Assembly: GCF_033807535.1 (NCBI RefSeq)
Contig: NZ_CP136856.1
Span: 330,001-394,000, forward strand
DNA: 64,000 bases
Direction: 5' to 3'
Origin: Oceanisphaera sp. IT1-181
GTDB taxonomy: Bacteria > Pseudomonadota > Gammaproteobacteria > Enterobacterales > Aeromonadaceae
The position numbers and the translations under genes were made by a program. Below the pieces are notes generated by a model. The model was not told the DNA's origin. It made no database searches and saw only the letters and a program-made list of their open reading frames with translations. Below, in pieces: positions 18,702 to 27,145 of this stretch. Numbering within the stretch: position 1 is the stretch's first letter; every line of letters starts with the position of its first letter.

Positions 18702-19172
18702 ATGCCAAGACGTCGCGTTATCGGCCAGCGTAAAATATTACCAGATCCTAAATTCGGATCCGATTTGCTGGCAAAATTTGTAAACATCCTGATGGTAGAT
18801 GGTAAAAAATCTACTGCTGAGACTATCGTTTACACAGCCCTAGAAGCAGCTGCTGCAAAAAGCGGCAAAGAGCATTTGGCGCTGTTTGAAGAAGCCTTAG
18901 AAAACATTCGTCCTACAGTTGAAGTTAAATCACGCCGCGTAGGTGGTTCTACCTACCAGGTGCCAGTAGAAGTACGTCCAGTACGTCGTAATGCCTTAGG
19001 CATGCGCTGGTTAGTAGACTCTGCGCGTAAGCGTGGCGAAAAGTCCATGGCTCAGCGTTTAGCTGGCGAGCTGTTGGATGCTGCTGACAACAAAGGTTCT
19101 GCGGTTAAGAAGCGTGAAGACGTGCACCGTATGGCTGAAGCAAACAAAGCGTTTGCACATTACCGCTGGTAA
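18702..19172 (+). CDS. rpsG: Ribosomal protein S7
   Basis: 156 aa, MPRRRVIGQRKILPDPKFGSDLLAKFVN. Primary 16S 3'-domain binder and assembly initiator. In E. coli S7 represses its own operon by binding the rpsL-rpsG spacer; the 85-nt spacer here is a candidate for the same control but was not folded. Confidence 0.98.
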   Translation: MPRRRVIGQRKILPDPKFGSDLLAKFVNILMVDGKKSTAETIVYTALEAAAAKSGKEHLALFEEALENIRPTVEVKSRRVGGSTYQVPVEVRPVRRNALGMRWLVDSARKRGEKSMAQRLAGELLDAADNKGSAVKKREDVHRMAEANKAFAHYRW

Positions 19173-19177
19173 TTGGA

Positions 19178-19206
19178 TGGGTGCGCTGTTTGGCGCACCC
19201 CTTTTA
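19178..19206 (+). terminator. Hairpin between rpsG and fusA (possible partial terminator)
   Basis: GGGTGCGC / GCGCACCC with a short TGTTTG loop, then CTTTTAATT. Shape of an intrinsic terminator with a weak T-tract, inside the str operon only 6 nt after the rpsG stop. Probably lets a fraction of polymerases through; read-through was not measurable here. Confidence 0.6.
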
Positions 19207-19248
19207 ATTACTTACTAAGGGCATTGACCTTAGAAAGAGGATCTTATT

Positions 19249-21351
19249 GTGGCTCGTACAACTCCAATTGAGTACTATCGCAACATCGGCATTAGTGCTC
19301 ACATTGACGCCGGCAAAACCACCACCACAGAGCGGGTGCTGTTTTATACCGGTGTAAATCATAAAATTGGTGAGACTCACGAAGGTTCCGCTACCATGGA
19401 CTGGATGGAGCAGGAACAAGAGCGTGGTATTACTATCACCTCTGCTGCGACCACCTGTTTTTGGGATGGCATGGCTCACCAATATCCACGGCATCGCATC
19501 AACATCATAGATACGCCAGGGCACGTTGACTTCACCATTGAAGTTGAACGTTCCATGCGCATACTCGATGGTGCTGTTATGGTGTACTGTGCGGTAGGTG
19601 GCGTTCAGCCGCAGTCTGAAACCGTATGGCGTCAGGCGAATAAATATAAAGTTCCGCGTATCGCGTTCGTTAATAAAATGGACCGTACCGGTGCTGACTT
19701 CTTACGTGTGGTTGAGCAGATCAAGTCTCGCCTTAGAGGCGAAGCTGTTCCTGTACAATTACCGATCGGCTCCGAAGAAAACTTCAAAGGGGTGATCGAC
19801 CTAGTGACAATGCAAGCCATTGACTGGGACGAAGAAAACCATGGCACGACTTTTGTTACTCATGCCATTCCAGCTGAGATGCAAGAGTTAGCCGAAAAAT
19901 GGCGTCAGAACATGGTGGAAGCTGCTGCTGAAGCCAACGATGAACTGATGGACAAATACTTGGAAGGCGAAGAGCTGAGTGAAGCCGAAATTAAGGCCGC
20001 TTTGCGTCAACGCGTGTTAAATAGCGAAATCATTCTCGTGACCTGTGGTACGGCCTTTAAAAATAAAGGTGTCCAGGCCATGTTAGATGCGGTTATCGAC
20101 TATTTACCTTCTCCAGTAGAAGTTCATGCCATTACCGGTCTTAAGATCGACGGTGAGACGCCAGATTTGCGTCCTGCTGACGATAAAGCCCCTTTTTCCG
20201 CCTTGGCGTTTAAAGTGGCAACCGACCCGTTTGTGGGTAACCTGACTTTTTTCCGCGTGTATTCTGGCATTATAAATACCGGTGATGCCGTGTTGAACTC
20301 AGTCAAGGGGAAACGTGAACGCCTTGGTCGTATCGTGCAGATGCACGCCAACAAACGCGAAGAAATTAAATCCGTTTGTGCAGGCGACATCGCCGCGGCT
20401 ATCGGTCTCAAAGACGTGACGACAGGTGATACCCTGTGTGATCCCAGTGCGCCTATTATTTTAGAGCGCATGGATTTCCCTGAGCCGGTTATTTCTGTGG
20501 CCGTAGAGCCCAGAACTCAAGCCGACCAAGAAAAAATGGGCATGGCTTTGACACGTTTGGCGCAGGAAGATCCGTCTTTTCGCGTCAATACCGATGAAGA
20601 GTCTGGTCAGACAATTATCGCCGGTATGGGTGAACTGCACCTTGATATCCTTGTCGAACGCATGAAGCGAGAGTTTGGTGTGGAAGCTAACGTGGGTAAG
20701 CCCATGGTGGCCTACCGCGAAACCATCCGCACTAGCGTGGAGCAAGAAGGTAAGTTCATCCGCCAATCAGGGGGTCGTGGTCAATTTGGTCATGTATGGC
20801 TCAAAATTGAACCTCGCGAACCCGGTGCGGGTTATCTGTTTGAGAATGCGATCATCGGTGGCACTGTTCCTAAAGAATATTGCCCAGCGGTAGATAAAGG
20901 TATTCAAGAACAGATGAAACAAGGCGTATTGGCCGGATATCCGATTGAAGATATCAAGGTCACATTATACGATGGCTCTTATCACGATGTTGACTCTTCT
21001 GAAATGGCCTTTAAAATCGCAGGTTCCATGGCGTTTAAAGAAGGCTTCATGAATTGCGACCCCGTGCTGCTTGAACCTGTGATGAAGGTTGAAGTTGAGA
21101 CGCCAGAAGAGTATATGGGTGATGTAATCGGTGACGTAAACCGTCGCCGTGGTATCATCGAAGGCATGGAAGATGGCCCGTCAGGCAAAGTTATCAACGC
21201 CGTGATCCCGCTGTCGGAAATGTTTGGCTACGCTACAGATCTGCGTTCACAGTCGCAAGGTCGTGCTTCTTACTCCATGGAGTTTGAAAAGTACGGCGAA
21301 GTACCTGCAAGCATGGCTGAAGCGTTGGTTGCTGCTCGTAAAGGTTATTAA
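19249..21351 (+). CDS. fusA: Elongation factor G
   Basis: 700 aa with a GTG start (AGAGG upstream). Translational GTPase: G1 AHIDAGKT, G3 DTPGHVDF, G4 NKMDR, then EF-G domains II-V. Drives ribosomal translocation and, with RRF, ribosome recycling. A single fusA is seen, in the classic str position. Confidence 0.98.
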   Translation: MARTTPIEYYRNIGISAHIDAGKTTTTERVLFYTGVNHKIGETHEGSATMDWMEQEQERGITITSAATTCFWDGMAHQYPRHRINIIDTPGHVDFTIEVERSMRILDGAVMVYCAVGGVQPQSETVWRQANKYKVPRIAFVNKMDRTGADFLRVVEQIKSRLRGEAVPVQLPIGSEENFKGVIDLVTMQAIDWDEENHGTTFVTHAIPAEMQELAEKWRQNMVEAAAEANDELMDKYLEGEELSEAEIKAALRQRVLNSEIILVTCGTAFKNKGVQAMLDAVIDYLPSPVEVHAITGLKIDGETPDLRPADDKAPFSALAFKVATDPFVGNLTFFRVYSGIINTGDAVLNSVKGKRERLGRIVQMHANKREEIKSVCAGDIAAAIGLKDVTTGDTLCDPSAPIILERMDFPEPVISVAVEPRTQADQEKMGMALTRLAQEDPSFRVNTDEESGQTIIAGMGELHLDILVERMKREFGVEANVGKPMVAYRETIRTSVEQEGKFIRQSGGRGQFGHVWLKIEPREPGAGYLFENAIIGGTVPKEYCPAVDKGIQEQMKQGVLAGYPIEDIKVTLYDGSYHDVDSSEMAFKIAGSMAFKEGFMNCDPVLLEPVMKVEVETPEEYMGDVIGDVNRRRGIIEGMEDGPSGKVINAVIPLSEMFGYATDLRSQSQGRASYSMEFEKYGEVPASMAEALVAARKGY

Positions 21352-21414
21352 TCTTTTTGTTTTAATTACCCGCTTACAAAAGTGAAGTGGGAACAAATTA
21401 GGAAGGACTAGTCC

Positions 21415-22599
21415 GTGTCTAAAGAAAAATTCGAACGCGTAAAAACACACGTAAACGTTGGTACTATCGGCCACGTTGACCACGGTAAAACCACTTTGAC
21501 TGCTGCTATTACTACTGTATTAGCTAAGAAAATGGGCGGCACCGCACGCGGCTACGCTCAAATCGATAACGCTCCAGAAGAAAAAGCACGTGGTATCACC
21601 ATCGCCGCTTCTCACGTTGAGTACGATACTGAAGCACGTCACTACGCACACGTAGACTGCCCAGGTCACGCTGACTATGTTAAAAACATGATCACCGGTG
21701 CTGCTCAAATGGATGGCGCAATCTTGGTTGTTGCTGCGACTGATGGCCCTATGCCACAGACTCGTGAGCACATCCTGTTGGCCCGTCAGGTTGGCGTTCC
21801 TTACATCATCGTGTTCATGAACAAGTGTGACATGGTTGATGACGAAGAATTGCTGGAACTGGTTGAGATGGAAATCCGTGAGTTGTTGTCTGAGTACGAC
21901 TTCCCAGGCGATGACACTCCAGTAATCCTGGGTTCTGCACTGAAAGGTCTGGAAGGTGACGCTGAGTGGGAGCCAAAGATTCTTGAACTGGCTGACGCAC
22001 TTGACTCTTACATCCCTGATCCAGAGCGTGCAATCGATGGTGCTTTCTTGCTGCCAATCGAAGACGTTTTCTCAATCCAAGGCCGTGGTACTGTTGTAAC
22101 TGGTCGTATTGAGCGCGGTATCGTTAAAGTTGGTGAAGAAATCGAAATCATCGGCCTGAAAGACACCGTTAAGAGCACCTGTACTGGTGTTGAAATGTTC
22201 CGTAAGTTGCTTGACGAAGGTCGTGCTGGTGAGAACGTTGGTGTTCTGCTGCGCGGTACTAAGCGTGAAGACGTTGAACGTGGTCAGGTTCTTGCTAAGC
22301 CAGGTTCAATCAAGCCACACACTACTTTTGAATCAGAAATCTACGTTCTGTCAAAAGAAGAAGGCGGTCGTCACACTCCGTTCTTCAAAGGCTACCGTCC
22401 ACAGTTCTACTTCCGTACAACTGACGTGACCGGTACTATCGAATTGCCAGAAGGCGTTGAGATGGTTATGCCTGGTGACAACGTACACATGGTTGTTACT
22501 CTGATTGCTCCTATCGCGATGGAAGACGGTTTACGTTTTGCTATCCGTGAAGGTGGTCGTACTGTTGGTGCTGGTGTTGTAGCGAAAATCGTTGCTTAA
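21415..22599 (+). CDS. tuf: Elongation factor Tu
   Basis: 394 aa, GTG start with GGAAGGA upstream. G1 GHVDHGKT, G3 DCPGHADY, G4 NKCD. Delivers aminoacyl-tRNA to the ribosome. Strongly biased, GC-moderate codon choice compared with neighbours, as expected for a very highly expressed gene. Last gene of the str operon. Confidence 0.98.
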   Translation: MSKEKFERVKTHVNVGTIGHVDHGKTTLTAAITTVLAKKMGGTARGYAQIDNAPEEKARGITIAASHVEYDTEARHYAHVDCPGHADYVKNMITGAAQMDGAILVVAATDGPMPQTREHILLARQVGVPYIIVFMNKCDMVDDEELLELVEMEIRELLSEYDFPGDDTPVILGSALKGLEGDAEWEPKILELADALDSYIPDPERAIDGAFLLPIEDVFSIQGRGTVVTGRIERGIVKVGEEIEIIGLKDTVKSTCTGVEMFRKLLDEGRAGENVGVLLRGTKREDVERGQVLAKPGSIKPHTTFESEIYVLSKEEGGRHTPFFKGYRPQFYFRTTDVTGTIELPEGVEMVMPGDNVHMVVTLIAPIAMEDGLRFAIREGGRTVGAGVVAKIVA

Positions 22600-22618
22600 T
22601 TAGCGCTTAAAAGTATAT

Positions 22619-22646
22619 AAAAAGGAGGCCTAGGCCTCCTTTTTTT
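22619..22646 (+). terminator. str operon terminator
   Basis: Perfect palindrome AAAAAGGAGGCC / GGCCTCCTTTTTTT, 20 nt after tuf. Confidence 0.92.
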
Positions 22647-22755
22647 ATGCCTGTACTGGCGTTACGCCAAGCCATTATCTAGGGTAGTGGTTTAGCGTAA
22701 CGCTTGAGTGTTGAAACGGCGTTCACGCGGTCTCATTTATTTGTTGAGGTGCTTG

Positions 22756-23190
22756 ATGGACATTAAATCCGTAACCGATTCGCTGTCAGTGACAGACCAA
22801 GTCACGAGCGATGACTTATTAACACTTAAAAACGCCGGCTACGGCACTATTATCTGCAATCGACCGAATGGTGAGGCTCTAGAGCAACCCGCCGCTGAGA
22901 GCTTGGCTGAGCGCGCCAAAGAGCTGGGTTTACATTGGCATTGGCTGCCAATTAAGCCCGGTGAGTTTAGTGAGCAAGAGATAGCGCAATTTGGCGAACT
23001 GTTGAATCAAGCTGAGCGCAATAAAGAGCCGGTGTTGGCGTTTTGCCGCACCGGTACCCGCTCCATTACCTTGTGGGCATTATCACAGGCCGCAAGTGTG
23101 CCCAGCGCACAACTGGTGCAACAAGCCAGTGCCGCCGGCTACGACCTCTCGGGCCTAGCGCCTCGTCTTGAAAGCGCTTATCGCAGCTAG
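22756..23190 (+). CDS. TIGR01244/DUF442-type sulfur transferase or phosphatase-like protein
   Basis: 144 aa from ATG 22756 (GAGG upstream; the longer in-frame start at 22708 adds 16 basic residues not typical of the family). The active-site loop FCRTGTRS fits the Cys-x5-Arg signature shared by dual-specificity phosphatases and rhodanese-like DUF442 proteins. In some bacteria this domain is fused to a metallo-beta-lactamase that detoxifies sulfide. Substrate not known. Stands alone after the str operon. Confidence 0.8.
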   Translation: MDIKSVTDSLSVTDQVTSDDLLTLKNAGYGTIICNRPNGEALEQPAAESLAERAKELGLHWHWLPIKPGEFSEQEIAQFGELLNQAERNKEPVLAFCRTGTRSITLWALSQAASVPSAQLVQQASAAGYDLSGLAPRLESAYRS

Positions 23191-23225
23191 CTTGCCTTAA
23201 CGGATTACATACCCACACCTTAGAT

Positions 23226-23256
23226 AAAAAAGCTTATAGCCGCCGCTATAAGCCTT
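23226..23256. other. Hairpin between two plus-strand genes
   Basis: GCTTATAGC / GCTATAAGC with a CGC loop. The A-run on its left gives a T-tract only on the minus strand, so as a terminator it would point leftwards, against the genes here. Role unclear. Confidence 0.45.
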
Positions 23257-23338
23257 AAATGCGCGTTAGGACGAGCTTGATCTGCTCTCGAATAAAAAGT
23301 GTGAAGTGAGTTAAAATTTAAGCACTAATGACTTGCAT

Positions 23339-23353
23339 TGATAACTAATATCA
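23339..23353 (+). promoter_or_regulatory. Fur box upstream of bfd
   Basis: TGATAACTAATATCA fits the 7-1-7 Fur operator (TGATAAT-n-ATTATCA) with one mismatch in each arm, 36 nt before the bfd start. Predicts iron repression. Confidence 0.75.
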
Positions 23354-23388
23354 TTTAGATTCCTTTCATTGATGCGGAGGATCTAACT

Positions 23389-23580
23389 ATGTATGTGTGT
23401 TTGTGTAAGGGCATTACTGATAGTCAGCTGCGTGACGCGATTGCGAACGGCGGCAATGAATTTAAACAATTAAAGCAACAGCTAGCTGTGGGCTCCCAGT
23501 GCGGTAAGTGCGTGCCGGTCGCCATGGCTATTTTGGCAGAAGAAAATGCCAAAGCCTGCCTGTATTACGAAGTCGCTTAA
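23389..23580 (+). CDS. bfd: Bacterioferritin-associated ferredoxin
   Basis: 63 aa, MYVCLCKGIT...GSQCGKC: the C-x-C and C-x2-C cysteines of the Bfd [2Fe-2S] cluster (residues 4, 6, 38 and 41). In E. coli and Pseudomonas, Bfd reduces bacterioferritin to release stored iron. Bacterioferritin itself is not in the window. Good GGAGG ribosome site and a Fur box, so it should be expressed under iron starvation. Confidence 0.94.
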   Translation: MYVCLCKGITDSQLRDAIANGGNEFKQLKQQLAVGSQCGKCVPVAMAILAEENAKACLYYEVA

Positions 23581-23635
23581 GCGCCACCAAGGTGACCCTC
23601 CACCGCTATTGATATTTCTCGCATCAAGCACACTC

Positions 23636-23662
23636 AGCCCCGTTTAGGGGCTTTGTTGTTTT
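23636..23662 (+). terminator. Terminator after bfd
   Basis: AGCCCCG / GGGGCT stem with a TTTA loop and tail TTGTTGTTTT. Confidence 0.78.
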
Positions 23663-23732
23663 AAGGTCTCACTCGGTATTTTTCTCACACTTTATACCAA
23701 TCTAAGTAAAAATATGACCTATCTCATAATTT

Positions 23733-23915
23733 CGGTGAAGAGGACTTCAGCAAAGTTTTTTTACCTTGTAGCCGTCAACTTGTTCGACGGGCCAGCTTCG
23801 CTGGCTGTTTTAAAACATAAAACCGTGGCTAATAAATTGCCACACTACAAAAGACAGATGCAGTGTAGCCGTCCGGCTCTTCGGTGAAGAGGACTTCGAC
23901 GGTCTTGCGAAGCAG
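23733..23915 (+). repeat. Short interspersed repeats before the IS element
   Basis: The 16-mer CGGTGAAGAGGACTTC occurs at about 23735 and again at about 23884, and gtagccgtc occurs at about 23768 and 23867, each followed by a gacgg-type inverted partner. No gene is seen between 23663 and 23951. Looks like fragments of a dispersed intergenic repeat family. Confidence 0.5.
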
Positions 23916-23951
23916 GATGATATGATCAGTTATATTTCCAGAATGGTATTA

Positions 23952-24806
23952 GGGTCTGTTGACGTTTGACTATAAGATATTGATATAAAAGAGAAAGCTC
24001 GTATTGTTCAAGTTATCACATTCTAATGGTACGAGTTTGCGATGCCCCGATTACTGCTCACTGATGAGTTCTGGTCGAAGCTACGGAAAATTTTGCTGCA
24101 AGAATCCATCTATGACAAGCGTGATTTACGTATGACGGTAGAAGGTATGCTTTATCGTATGCGCACTGGTTGCCCTAGGCGGGATCTGCCCACCGCTTTC
24201 GGAGGGTGGAACAAAGTTTACAAGCGCTTTAATGCCTGGTCAGCCGCAGGCAAGTGGCTCAGGATCTTCAAGGCGCTGGTGGTGCAGCCAGACCTGGAGT
24301 GGACCTTCATTGATGGCACCTACGTCAAGGCGCATCAACATAGTGCAGGGGCAGCCCGTTCTGATAACCAAGCCATAGGGAAAAGCCGGGCAGGTAACAC
24401 CACCAAGATTCATCTGGCCGTGGATGCCTATGGCCTGCCCATCGAATTCGATATCACCGGCGGTGAGGTTCACGATTGTAAGGCCGCGCCGAAACTGATT
24501 GCCAAGCTGCCGGCCACACAAGCCATTATCGCGGACAAAGGCTATGACAGCGAACCGCTCCGGGAGCAGATCGCATCACAAGGCGCTCAACCCGTCATCC
24601 CCAGAAAGCGCAATTCCACCAAAGGTAACGCTGACTTGGATAGAGGTTTGTATCGTTATCGACATTTGGTGGAAAACGCCTTTGCTCGGTTAAAGCAATA
24701 TCGGGCCGTGGCGTCGCGCTTCGACAAGTTGAAGCGGAATTACGCAAGCACGGTGGCCATGGCCTGCGGGTTTCTATGGCTGCCCATGTGAAACGTCAAC
24801 AGACCC
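23952..24806 (+). mobile_element. Complete IS5-family insertion sequence (IS427-like)
   Basis: Bounded by perfect 16-bp inverted repeats GGGTCTGTTGACGTTT (left 23952-23967, right 24791-24806). Flanked on both sides by TA (23950-23951 and 24807-24808), the dinucleotide target duplication expected of this group. One intact transposase gene inside. Removing the element and one TA restores a continuous intergenic sequence. Structure suggests a recent, potentially active insertion. Confidence 0.92.
24042..24791 (+). CDS. IS5-family (IS427-type) transposase
   Basis: 249 aa in one uninterrupted frame. N-terminal DUF4096-like region (LTDEFWSKLRKIL...GCPRRDLPTAFGGW) and the DDE catalytic domain: first Asp in TFIDGTYVKAHQHS, second in IIADKGYDS, Glu in YRYRHLVENAFARLKQYRAVASRFDKL. 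Many relatives need a frameshift between orfA and orfB; none is needed here. No defect seen. Confidence 0.93.
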   Translation: MPRLLLTDEFWSKLRKILLQESIYDKRDLRMTVEGMLYRMRTGCPRRDLPTAFGGWNKVYKRFNAWSAAGKWLRIFKALVVQPDLEWTFIDGTYVKAHQHSAGAARSDNQAIGKSRAGNTTKIHLAVDAYGLPIEFDITGGEVHDCKAAPKLIAKLPATQAIIADKGYDSEPLREQIASQGAQPVIPRKRNSTKGNADLDRGLYRYRHLVENAFARLKQYRAVASRFDKLKRNYASTVAMACGFLWLPM

Positions 24807-24808
24807 TA

Positions 24809-25019
24809 GCTGTTAGTTCGCGCAGTAAAATATTTTAAACCGTTCCGCCTCGGCGAAATGCGAGAGCAAGCGTTCGCCTACAAAAAACAAATTCACCGCT
24901 CTTTGTTTGGTTTGGCGTTCGACGCAAACCTGTCGCCTCACGCCTTAGCCACAAGTGCTAGGCGCTCGACTTTGTTTTAGCTAGTATGGGGTTCGCTTTT
25001 TATTAGGACTCAAACACAG
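24809..25019. other. Intergenic stretch before mgsA
   Basis: No gene seen. Contains a copy of the dispersed motif CCTCACGCCT (about 24936-24945) that is tandemly repeated at 43221-43262. The promoter of mgsA should be here but no confident -35/-10 pair stands out. Confidence 0.4.
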
Positions 25020-25481
25020 ATGAAAGAAACCTGTCGTATTCTGCCCGCGCATAAAAATGTGGCCTTAGTGGCCCACGACCATAAAAAAAGCCAATTACTG
25101 GAATGGGTAGGGCGGCGTGCCGAAGCTCTCAAGTTGCATCATCTCTATGCTACAGGCACTACCGGCAGCATGCTGAGCCGCCAGATTGGCTTGCCGGTTC
25201 GTTGTTTGATGTCTGGCCCCATGGGCGGAGACCAACAGCTGGGTGCGCTGATTGCCGAGGGCAAAATCGATGTGTTGATTTTCTTCTGGGATCCGCTGAA
25301 TGCGGTCCCTCACGACCCCGATGTGAAGGCCTTGTTGCGCTTAGCCACGGTGTGGAATATTCCCGTCGCCACCAATGTGTCGACCGCGGATATGCTGATG
25401 GACAGCATGCAAATGAGTCAGGATTTTAGTATTTGTATACCGGATTACGAAGGTTACTTAGCAGAAAGAACGAAGGAATAG
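25020..25481 (+). CDS. mgsA: Methylglyoxal synthase
   Basis: 153 aa. Signature GPMGGDQQLGALIAEGKIDVLIFFWDPLNAVPHDPDVKALLR includes the catalytic Asp (GGD) and His (PHDPDV). Converts dihydroxyacetone phosphate to methylglyoxal, an overflow that relieves sugar-phosphate stress when phosphate is low. Single gene; an imperfect inverted repeat (about 25498-25526 with 25554-25583) lies between it and the convergent gene and may terminate both. Confidence 0.95.
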   Translation: MKETCRILPAHKNVALVAHDHKKSQLLEWVGRRAEALKLHHLYATGTTGSMLSRQIGLPVRCLMSGPMGGDQQLGALIAEGKIDVLIFFWDPLNAVPHDPDVKALLRLATVWNIPVATNVSTADMLMDSMQMSQDFSICIPDYEGYLAERTKE

Positions 25482-25589
25482 CTAAGAGATAGCGGTAAAA
25501 ACGCCTTACGCTGTACGCCCTACGTTGGTCTCCGGCTGGTTCAGAATGTTTTGACGTATCGCGTACGGCGTAGAGCGTTGTTTTCAGCC

Positions 25590-26165
25590 TTAGCCATGCC
25601 TATCTAACTGCTTGTAAGCGTACTTGGGTCTGTCACTCATGATTAAGCTCTTTTGCTCTTCGGTCATATTGGCCGGATTTAGCCCTAACACCTTAAAAGT
25701 CAGCAGCGGGCGGGCGGCAATGGCGATCATTAACGGCTTAATGGCATTTAGGCCAGCTTCGCCGGGCTCGCCGAACGCGTAGCTGAGGATGCCTTGCTCT
25801 AACAAATTTTTGACGGCAGGCTCAGTCACTGGCAATTTAATGACGCTTTTGCGCTGGATAACAAACTCACGCAATACGGCTTTTTCATTGGCATCCAAAT
25901 AATCCAATAACTCTTTCAAGAGCCGTTGTTGCATCACACGCTGCTTACGATAAAACACATACTGAAATCCTATGATGGCCGTATGGGATAAAAAGTAGGA
26001 TCCAGCCCCCACCATACCTAATATAAATAGCAGGCGATAATCATGCAGCCACAGGCCAAAGGCGCCGGAAAATAGCGTGTTAGGCAGCAAGCTGATTAAG
26101 GTACTGCTCAACAGCAACCAGCACATAAAGCGATTAAAGGACGATATTTGTCGTAAATCCCACAT
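25590..26165 (-). CDS. SieB-like (superinfection exclusion B family) membrane protein
   Basis: 191 aa from ATG 26165, chosen for the ggag site upstream; a longer in-frame start at 26264 would add 33 residues. Two membrane spans (FMCWLLLSSTLISLLP and LLFILGMVGAGSYFLSHTAI) followed by a cytosolic part with LLDYLDANEKAVLREFVIQ. The layout resembles the SieB/superinfection exclusion family, originally from phage, which has many chromosomal members of unknown function. Assignment is by overall pattern, not a diagnostic motif. Not in an operon. Confidence 0.55.
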   Translation of the reverse strand: MWDLRQISSFNRFMCWLLLSSTLISLLPNTLFSGAFGLWLHDYRLLFILGMVGAGSYFLSHTAIIGFQYVFYRKQRVMQQRLLKELLDYLDANEKAVLREFVIQRKSVIKLPVTEPAVKNLLEQGILSYAFGEPGEAGLNAIKPLMIAIAARPLLTFKVLGLNPANMTEEQKSLIMSDRPKYAYKQLDRHG

Positions 26166-26341
26166 ATTTTTCTCCGTAAAAGGGCGGGCGTCAGCACTGA
26201 CTTGCGAGCTAAGAAAACTGCCGAGCCTCACGGCATAAAGCAATATATATGCCATTAGCACCATGTTAACGTCTTTTAACCCATAAACAGAGAAAGATCG
26301 GTAAGCTTAAGACTGAATGAATAATGGCTAAATAAGCGAGG

Positions 26342-26380
26342 CGTTAAGTTACCTTAACGTAAAGATCATATAAAAGATCT
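26342..26380. promoter_or_regulatory. Paired inverted repeats in a divergent promoter region
   Basis: CGTTAAG-TTAC-CTTAACG (26342-26359) and AAGATC-N8-GATCTT (26361-26380), side by side between the SieB-like gene (-) and the GlcG/HbpS gene (+). Candidate operators; no known regulator could be matched. Confidence 0.45.
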
Positions 26381-26471
26381 TAACATTTGGCGTGTTTTAT
26401 GTTTTATTAGTGCTCAATTAATTTTTATCACTAGATTCGACTATTAGAATATCGACAGGGAGTCCGAGAAA

Positions 26472-26903
26472 ATGAGCTCAGTAACACTTGAACAAGCGTT
26501 GACCATTACCCGTGGTGCTTTACAGCGTGCGTTAGAAATTTCTGCTGCACCAATGACAGTTGCTGTATTAGACAGCGCCGGTTATTTGGTGTCGCTGCAG
26601 CGTCAAGAGGGTGCCAGTTTATTGCGCCCAGACATTGCCAAAGGTAAAGCGTGGGGTGCCGTGGCCTTAGGTCGTAGCTCTCGTGGTTTGGCTGAAGTAG
26701 CCGAAGCCCGTCCTGCTTTTGTCGCCGCGGTAAACGTGATGGCTCAAGGCCATATTATTCCAGCAGCGGGTGGCGTATTAATCCGTGATGCACAGAATAA
26801 AATTATTGGTGCCGTGGGCATCAGTGGCGATACACCTGATGTAGACGAGCTGTGCGCCGTAGCCGGTGTAGAACTGGCTGAGCTAATTGCTGATTGTAAA
26901 TAA
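26472..26903 (+). CDS. GlcG/HbpS family heme-binding-type protein (DUF336)
   Basis: 143 aa, full-length single domain: MTVAVLDSAGYLVSLQRQEGASLLRPDIAKGKAWGAVAL, then IPAAGGVLIRDAQNKIIGAVGISGDTPDVDELCAVAG. Relatives bind heme or cobalamin-like cofactors (HbpS) or accompany glycolate and propanediol operons (GlcG). No signal peptide, so cytoplasmic. Stands alone with its own terminator; function here not inferable. Confidence 0.85.
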   Translation: MSSVTLEQALTITRGALQRALEISAAPMTVAVLDSAGYLVSLQRQEGASLLRPDIAKGKAWGAVALGRSSRGLAEVAEARPAFVAAVNVMAQGHIIPAAGGVLIRDAQNKIIGAVGISGDTPDVDELCAVAGVELAELIADCK

Positions 26904-27045
26904 GACTGCATAAATTCACGGGTATAAGCATGGCGGCAAGGTAGCTTAAATGTGTATAGTCGTAACCAGCTAATCTGATGTATTAGTAGCAGAGTAATGT
27001 TGATTGCAGAATAATTTTGCAAAATATTAATGTTACTCCTACTGA

Positions 27046-27074
27046 GCGCCCATTTTATAGGGCGCTTTTTTTTG
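27046..27074 (+). terminator. Terminator after the GlcG/HbpS gene
   Basis: AGCGCCC / GGGCGCT stem followed by a run of eight T. Confidence 0.88.
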
Positions 27075-27145
27075 ATTAAATTCAGCCGAAATTCGGGTAG
27101 GGTTAGCTAAGATACCGACGGAATGATAGGGAGTTCAACGACACT

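Noticed and set aside
23733..23915. CRISPR array
   Set aside because: Only two copies of a 16-mer at unequal spacing, no cas genes anywhere in the window.
25590..26165. Evidence for a prophage because of the SieB-like protein
   Set aside because: No integrase, phage structural genes or attachment repeats nearby; chromosomal SieB-like genes are common.
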